A stretch of 45,468 bases of DNA, taken from assembly GCA_937901025.1 (NCBI GenBank), contig CALCGR010000115.1, positions 1-45,468 of the forward strand, in the 5' to 3' direction. Under the pieces are notes generated by a model. It was not told where the DNA came from and searched no databases. It worked only from the letters and a program-made list of their open reading frames with translations. Numbering within the stretch: position 1 is the stretch's first letter; each line of letters begins with the position of its first letter. Of the stretch, positions 41,191 through 45,468 are shown piece by piece. The DNA comes from an uncultured Bacteroidales bacterium (GTDB taxonomy: Bacteria > Bacteroidota > Bacteroidia > Bacteroidales > Paludibacteraceae). A program made the position numbers and the translations under genes.

Positions 41191-41901
41191 ATGACTGACA
41201 AAACACCTACCCCTCACATTGGGGCAAAGTTCGGCGAAATCGCTGACAAGATGATTATGGCAGGAGATCCTCTCCGCGCTAAGTTAATGGCAGAGAAGTA
41301 CCTCACGGACGCTAAACTCGTGAACGAAGTACGCGGGATGCTCGCTTACACCGGGTACTACAAAGGCAAACGTATCACCGTCATGGGTCACGGTATGGGT
41401 ATTCCGTCCATCGGTATTTACAGTTACGAACTCTATAATTTCTATGGCGTTAAACGGATTATCCGCGTAGGTTCCGCCGGTTCGATCAGCAAGGACCTCA
41501 ATATCGGTGACCTCGTCATCGCTGAAGGTGCTTGCACCAACTCGAACTATGCTAACCAGTTCGGTTTCCCCGGCACCTATGCACCTATCGCCAGTTTCGA
41601 GCTCATGCGCGACGCTGCCGCTGCCTGCGAACGTTTCGGGTACCACTACAAAGTCGGTAACGTCTATTCCTCCGACACTTTCTATACCGAGTTCGACGAT
41701 AACCAACAATGGATAAAGATGGGTGTACTCGCTGTCGAGATGGAAGCTCCTGCCCTGTATATGAATGCGGCGCGCAGTGGCAACCAAGCCCTCGTCATCT
41801 GCACCATCAGCGATAATATCATCACCGGTGAAGCCACTACGGCCGAGCAGCGTCAGAACTCCTTCACTCACATGATGGATGTAGCCTTTGAGATTATCTG
41901 A
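41191..41901 (+). CDS. deoD: purine-nucleoside phosphorylase, DeoD type
   Basis: 236 residues. Phosphorolysis of purine (deoxy)nucleosides. Signatures: TPHIGAKFGEIAD, MAGDPLRAK (phosphate), GHGMGIPSIGIY, IRVGSAGSI, VEMEAPALY (ribose site), and CTISDNIITGE with the catalytic Asp. Length matches hexameric DeoD. Its stop overlaps the next ATG by one base. Confidence 0.95.
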   Translation: MTDKTPTPHIGAKFGEIADKMIMAGDPLRAKLMAEKYLTDAKLVNEVRGMLAYTGYYKGKRITVMGHGMGIPSIGIYSYELYNFYGVKRIIRVGSAGSISKDLNIGDLVIAEGACTNSNYANQFGFPGTYAPIASFELMRDAAAACERFGYHYKVGNVYSSDTFYTEFDDNQQWIKMGVLAVEMEAPALYMNAARSGNQALVICTISDNIITGEATTAEQRQNSFTHMMDVAFEII

Positions 41902-42587
41902 TGAAACGAATCGTCCTATCTATCCTACTGCTCTTGCCCCTCCTCAGTTATGGGCAAGACCCGGTGCCGGAGGCTAACTATGCTCCTACTCCTAAGAAAA
42001 TCCTCACGGGCTTCTCAGGAGGGATGACGCTGCATATAGGTTACGCTTTCTCGTCGAACCCAATTGAGATGTTTCGTCTCCTCAATGCGGAAGGTAATGA
42101 GTATATCAAATCCCTTCCTAAGGACGGCGTGAACTTCGGTCTGGGCGGACAGTTGCGTCTACATCTGGTAGACCACATCCACCTCGGCGGGGAAGGTTAC
42201 GTATCGATGATGCCTCTGGCGGGGCAAAGCAGTATCCGCACCGGCTGGGGAGGACTGTTTGCAGACGGTTACCTCACCATCGGACGGGTACGTCCGCTCC
42301 TCGGACTGGGTATCGGAGGAGGCAGTATGAACCGCCTGTTTGTACCGGCGTCCTTGGAAGAGGTCGCTCACTGGAGCGATAGTCTGGCGGTCAATGCTTC
42401 GTTCACGAAGACGGGGTTCTTCTATCTCGATCCGTATGTCGGGTTGGAGATCCTGCTGGGTGCGAAAAAGAACAAGGCACTGCTCATTAGGATAGACTAC
42501 CAACTGCCCTTCGACCACGGATTTGTAACGCCTTCAGGGCCGAGGCTTTATATAGGACTTATGTTTGGAAAACAAAAAAACAGTTAA
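41901..42587 (+). CDS. putative outer-membrane barrel protein
   Basis: 228 residues. Signal peptide about 1-18 (ending LLSYGQ). The mature part is beta-rich with Gly-rich turns (TGFSGGMTLHIGYAF, GLGGQLRLHL, LLGLGIGGGSM) and ends RLYIGLMFGKQKNS. Resembles small outer-membrane barrels next to yidC in Bacteroidales; function unknown. One base separates it from the yidC ATG. Confidence 0.72.
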   Translation: MKRIVLSILLLLPLLSYGQDPVPEANYAPTPKKILTGFSGGMTLHIGYAFSSNPIEMFRLLNAEGNEYIKSLPKDGVNFGLGGQLRLHLVDHIHLGGEGYVSMMPLAGQSSIRTGWGGLFADGYLTIGRVRPLLGLGIGGGSMNRLFVPASLEEVAHWSDSLAVNASFTKTGFFYLDPYVGLEILLGAKKNKALLIRIDYQLPFDHGFVTPSGPRLYIGLMFGKQKNS

Positions 42588-42588
42588 A

Positions 42589-44436
42589 ATGGATAAAAAC
42601 ACTTGGATTGGCTTTCTACTGATTGCCGCAATTATTGTTGGGTTCTCTATGCTCAGCCGCCCCAGCAAAGAAGAATTGGCTGAGCGTCAACGTATCAATG
42701 ATTCCATAGCTCTCGTTCAACAACTCGAGGCGGAAGCGCAGTTGCTGTCGGATGCTTTTGCACCGGCTCCCAAAAAGGAAAAAGTAGTTGAGGACCGCTT
42801 GGTCACGTTAGAGAACGAGAAGTTGAGTTTGGTCATCAATGCCCACTCGGGGCGCATCACCCGCGCTTACCTCAAGGAGTACAAGACCTATGGGGATACC
42901 GTCAATAACCTCTGTCTCTTCCAAGACGAGGAGGCGGAACTCAGCTTCACGTTCATCACGGCGAATAACCATATCGTCTCCACCAAAGACTTGTACTTTG
43001 AGCCGCAGCCGAAGGTAACGGACGAAAACGGTACACAGGTCCTCACCATGCGGTTCTTTACCGAGGTGCAGGATAGTTACTTAGACTTCGTTTATACCCT
43101 GCCGAAGGACGAGTATATGTTCGGTTTTGCGATTGTGCCACATAACCTACAGGACGTGTTGGCGCAGAATGCGCATTCGATGGAGATGCACTGGAGCCAA
43201 CTCATCCCGCAGCAGGAACGCGGACGGAAGTTCGAGGAGCGTTATGCCCAACTGCAATATATGTTGCCGGACGGCGACATGGAGAAACTCAGTGAGCAAA
43301 AACATGACTCCAAGAAAGAATCCGCCAAGGTACGCTGGATCGGATATAAAGACCAGTTCTTCTCGACCGTCATGATTGCCGAGGATGCCTTCACGTCTTC
43401 CCTGTTTGAATCCACACCGCAGGATAAGTACAGCGGATATATCAAGCAGTATTCCACAACCACGACCGTACCCTTCGACCGCATGGGCAAGCCCACCGAG
43501 TTTAGGTTCTATATGGGTCCCAACCATTATAACACCCTCAAGGCCTATGACAACGATGTGGATAAATCCGACCGTCTCAACCTCAAGGAACTCGTGCCGC
43601 TGGGTTGGAAGATCGTAGCGTGGATCAATAAAATCCTCGTCATCCCGATGTTCGACCTGTTTACGAGTTGGGGATTACATATCGGCCTCGTTATCCTGCT
43701 GATGACGCTCGTCATCAAACTCATCCTGTTGCCCTTCGTCTTTGCGTCGTATAAGTCGAGTGCTAAGATGCGTGTGCTCAAACCGCAGATGGATGAGATC
43801 AATGCTAAGTACCCTGCCGATAAGATGCAGGAGCGTCAACAAGCCACGATGGCGCTTTATCAGCGCGCGGGTGTGAGCCCGATGTCAGGTTGTCTGCCGA
43901 TGCTCTTCCAGTTCCCGGTACTGATGGCGATGTTCTGGTTCTTCCCGACCGCCATCGAACTGCGCGGACAATCGTTCTTATGGGCAGAAGACCTGTCGAC
44001 GTACGATGCTATCCTGAGTTGGGGTCACCCCGTTTGGCTCATCGGCGACCACCTGTCGCTCTTCTGCTTACTGATGACGGTTGCTAACTTCGGCTATACC
44101 TTTATCACAATGCAGAACCAATCGACGGACCCGAATATGAAGGTGATGAAGTGGATGATGTATTTGATGCCGCTTATGTTCCTGTTTATCTTCAACGACT
44201 ACGCTGCCGGTTTGAGTTACTACTACCTGCTCAGCCTCGGCTTCACGATCCTACAGACGATGATCTTCCGTTGGTCGATTGATGATGAGAAACTGCTCCG
44301 TCAGATGGAGGAGAACGCCAAGAAGAAAAGTGCTAAACCCAAGTCCGGCTTTATGGCTCGCCTCGAGAAGATGCAACAAGAACAACAACGTATGGCTCGC
44401 GAACAAGCCAAAGCCAACGCTAAACGTTATCGCTAA
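42589..44436 (+). CDS. yidC: membrane protein insertase YidC
   Basis: 615 residues from ATG 42589; an upstream TTG (42565) would overlap the previous gene without adding conserved sequence. One N-terminal anchor (about 4-20) is followed by a large periplasmic beta-sandwich (about 60-330) and then the conserved core of about five helices. The core includes PMFDLFTSWGLHIGLVILLMT, MQERQQATMALYQRAGVSPMSGCLPML, and a Lys-rich cytoplasmic tail. YidC inserts and folds inner-membrane proteins alone or with Sec. Complete and canonical for a Gram-negative. Confidence 0.96.
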   Translation: MDKNTWIGFLLIAAIIVGFSMLSRPSKEELAERQRINDSIALVQQLEAEAQLLSDAFAPAPKKEKVVEDRLVTLENEKLSLVINAHSGRITRAYLKEYKTYGDTVNNLCLFQDEEAELSFTFITANNHIVSTKDLYFEPQPKVTDENGTQVLTMRFFTEVQDSYLDFVYTLPKDEYMFGFAIVPHNLQDVLAQNAHSMEMHWSQLIPQQERGRKFEERYAQLQYMLPDGDMEKLSEQKHDSKKESAKVRWIGYKDQFFSTVMIAEDAFTSSLFESTPQDKYSGYIKQYSTTTTVPFDRMGKPTEFRFYMGPNHYNTLKAYDNDVDKSDRLNLKELVPLGWKIVAWINKILVIPMFDLFTSWGLHIGLVILLMTLVIKLILLPFVFASYKSSAKMRVLKPQMDEINAKYPADKMQERQQATMALYQRAGVSPMSGCLPMLFQFPVLMAMFWFFPTAIELRGQSFLWAEDLSTYDAILSWGHPVWLIGDHLSLFCLLMTVANFGYTFITMQNQSTDPNMKVMKWMMYLMPLMFLFIFNDYAAGLSYYYLLSLGFTILQTMIFRWSIDDEKLLRQMEENAKKKSAKPKSGFMARLEKMQQEQQRMAREQAKANAKRYR

Positions 44437-44437
44437 C

Positions 44438-45148
44438 ATGAAGATTGTTATTATTGGCGCCGGAAACGTCGGGGTGAACCTCGAAGCGGCTTTTCAGCGC
44501 GCTAAGATAGATGTTACGCTCGTTTCGTCGCGGGGAGACCTTACGGATCTCCCTACGACGGCGGATGCGTATTTCTATACCATCGCGGACAATGCCGTAC
44601 AAGATATAATAAATAAGGTACACGTGCACGCACGCGCGTTGCATCTACTCACGTCCGGCACCTTACCCCTCACGCTCTTTGGACCCGACAAACCTCATTG
44701 CGGTATCTTCTACCCGTTTATGACCTTCTCCAAAACGCGTATCTTAGAGACCTTCAGTAATATCCCTATTTTTATTGAAGCCAAGAATATTGACGATACA
44801 GCGGCTATCTATTCACTCGCCCTTTCCCTTTCCTCTCACGTCTACGAGGCTTCGCAAGCCGATCGAGAGAAACTGCACGTAGCGGGGGTCTTTGTCAATA
44901 ACTTTGCGAACAGCCTCTACCACAGCGCACAAGACATCCTAAAAGGCACCTCGATACCCTTCTCGTCGCTCTTACCGCTGATTGACGAAACGGCAGCCAA
45001 GGTGCACACCATGTCTCCTGCTGAAGCGCAGACCGGTCCTGCCCGCCGAGGAGACGAGGCGGTGATGGCGCACCACCTAAGCCTGTTAAACCCTATTAAT
45101 CAGGAAATCTATCAACTCTTATCTCGCAATATTTTGCGACAAAAATGA
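44438..45148 (+). CDS. DUF2520 Rossmann-fold protein
   Basis: 236 residues from ATG 44438, one base after the yidC stop. An N-terminal NAD(P)-binding motif GAGNVGVNL (7-15) is followed by FYTIADNAVQDI, HLLTSGTLPL and HCGIFYPFMTFSK. The C-terminal helical DUF2520 part has FVNNFANSLYHSA and MSPAEAQTGPARRGDEAVM. Family members look like F420/NADP oxidoreductases or ketopantoate-reductase relatives; the substrate is unknown. Its stop overlaps as ATGA with a remnant ORF. Confidence 0.88.
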   Translation: MKIVIIGAGNVGVNLEAAFQRAKIDVTLVSSRGDLTDLPTTADAYFYTIADNAVQDIINKVHVHARALHLLTSGTLPLTLFGPDKPHCGIFYPFMTFSKTRILETFSNIPIFIEAKNIDDTAAIYSLALSLSSHVYEASQADREKLHVAGVFVNNFANSLYHSAQDILKGTSIPFSSLLPLIDETAAKVHTMSPAEAQTGPARRGDEAVMAHHLSLLNPINQEIYQLLSRNILRQK

Positions 45149-45189
45149 CTAAGATCCTCTTTGTTTGTCATGGGAATGAATCAACTTAA
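45145..45189 (+). pseudogene. 5' remnant of a low-molecular-weight protein tyrosine phosphatase
   Basis: A 14-codon ORF (MTKILFVCHGNEST, stop) overlaps the DUF2520 stop as ATGA. Its first 11 residues match the start of LMW-PTPs, whose active-site loop begins VCHGN and normally continues to a CX5R with CRSP. After AAT the text diverges and stops. The ATG of the AlkD-like gene (45176) lies within it. I infer a deletion that removed the phosphatase but left its initiation region, which may still couple translation to the next gene. Chance similarity is possible but unlikely given gene-start position and overlap style. Confidence 0.65.
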
Positions 45190-45468
45190 AGAAACCATAT
45201 TATCCCATGCTGACCCTACACAAGTAGCGGGGTTGTCACGCTTCTTCAAGACGGGCAAGGGACAGTACGGAGAAGACGATAGGTTTCTCGGCATCAAAGT
45301 ACCCGTTACGCGGACTGTTGTTAAGGCCCTATGGAAAGAGACCTCGTTTGCCGATTTGGAGGAGTGCATCACCAGTCCGTATCACGAGATCCGTCTTGCC
45401 GCCTTGCTTACATTGGTGCAGATATTCAAGCATGCAAAGAAGAATCCCGCTTTACAACAACAATGTGT
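45176..45468 (+). CDS. DNA alkylation repair protein, AlkD-like (partial)
   Basis: 5' part only, about 97 codons, cut by the window end. Begins MNQLKETILSHADPTQ and then SRFFKTGKGQYGEDDRFLG, which with IKVPVTR is the characteristic N-terminal signature of AlkD-type HEAT-repeat glycosylases. These excise alkylated purines from DNA. Helical repeats follow (YHEIRLAALLTLVQIF). ATG 45176 lies inside the LMW-PTP remnant, in another frame. Confidence 0.85.
   Translation, partial: MNQLKETILSHADPTQVAGLSRFFKTGKGQYGEDDRFLGIKVPVTRTVVKALWKETSFADLEECITSPYHEIRLAALLTLVQIFKHAKKNPALQQQC

Overview
The window reads as a chromosomal contig from a member of the order Bacteroidales (phylum Bacteroidota). The evidence is lineage-typical genes: a fused MurF-Alr, a PUR-family small nucleic-acid-binding protein, a long NusB, an Rpb6-type omega subunit, DUF4494, DUF4837, DUF4105 and a BspA-type leucine-rich-repeat protein. 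Promoters have the Bacteroidota form (TTG near -33, TAnnTTTG near -7), and Shine-Dalgarno sequences are generally absent. A gut or anaerobic member, perhaps near Paludibacteraceae, is plausible, but the sequence does not settle the family.

Layout: 1-2658 holds a large inverted repeat, a BspA-like surface protein and a repeat-rich spacer. 2659-7294 runs rightward: small DNA-binding protein, outer-membrane barrel, apbE, bamD, rpoZ, coaBC. The PUR-family gene (leftward) and nusB (rightward) diverge at about 7.7 kb. nusB-yajC-ybbR-aminotransferase-rpoN-PAP2-DUF4105-pseudophosphatase-DUF4494 follow with tiny gaps or overlaps. A structured RNA-like spacer (15.9-16.1 kb) precedes a TrpB-like enzyme, an orphan ABC ATPase, yggS and a histidine acid phosphatase. 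pyrG-pdxA-SDR run leftward against these and share a convergent hairpin. From 23.6 kb the rightward genes are nitroreductase, DUF4837, an unrecognised EF-hand/membrane protein, an M23/LysM peptidase and murF-alr. An accessory island at 29.6-32.2 kb holds one small conserved ORF, many hairpins and an AT-rich glycosyltransferase. mutA-mutB (leftward, methylmalonyl-CoA/propionate metabolism) diverge from a long rightward run: outer-membrane protein, mfd, kdsB, deoD, outer-membrane protein, yidC, DUF2520, a vestigial LMW-phosphatase start, and the 5' part of an AlkD-like gene cut by the window end.

Functionally this is mostly housekeeping: envelope biogenesis (bamD, yajC, yidC, kdsB, M23, murF-alr), cofactors (coaBC, pdxA, yggS, apbE), nucleotides (pyrG, deoD), transcription (rpoZ, rpoN, nusB) and repair (mfd, alkD).

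The most unusual material lies inside and between these genes. (1) Short tandem arrays of 7- or 8-bp units, nearly always four units, sit in or at the start of coaBC, the ABC ATPase, yggS, mfd (four arrays) and murF-alr, and a near-identical 32-bp array is read in different frames in two genes. (2) A palindromic element of about 40 bp occurs once between genes and twice inside murF-alr. (3) The MurF half of murF-alr lacks most of its ligase machinery. (4) A decayed LMW-PTP start is translationally linked to the preceding gene. (5) One alkaline-phosphatase-fold protein appears to have lost its catalytic residues.
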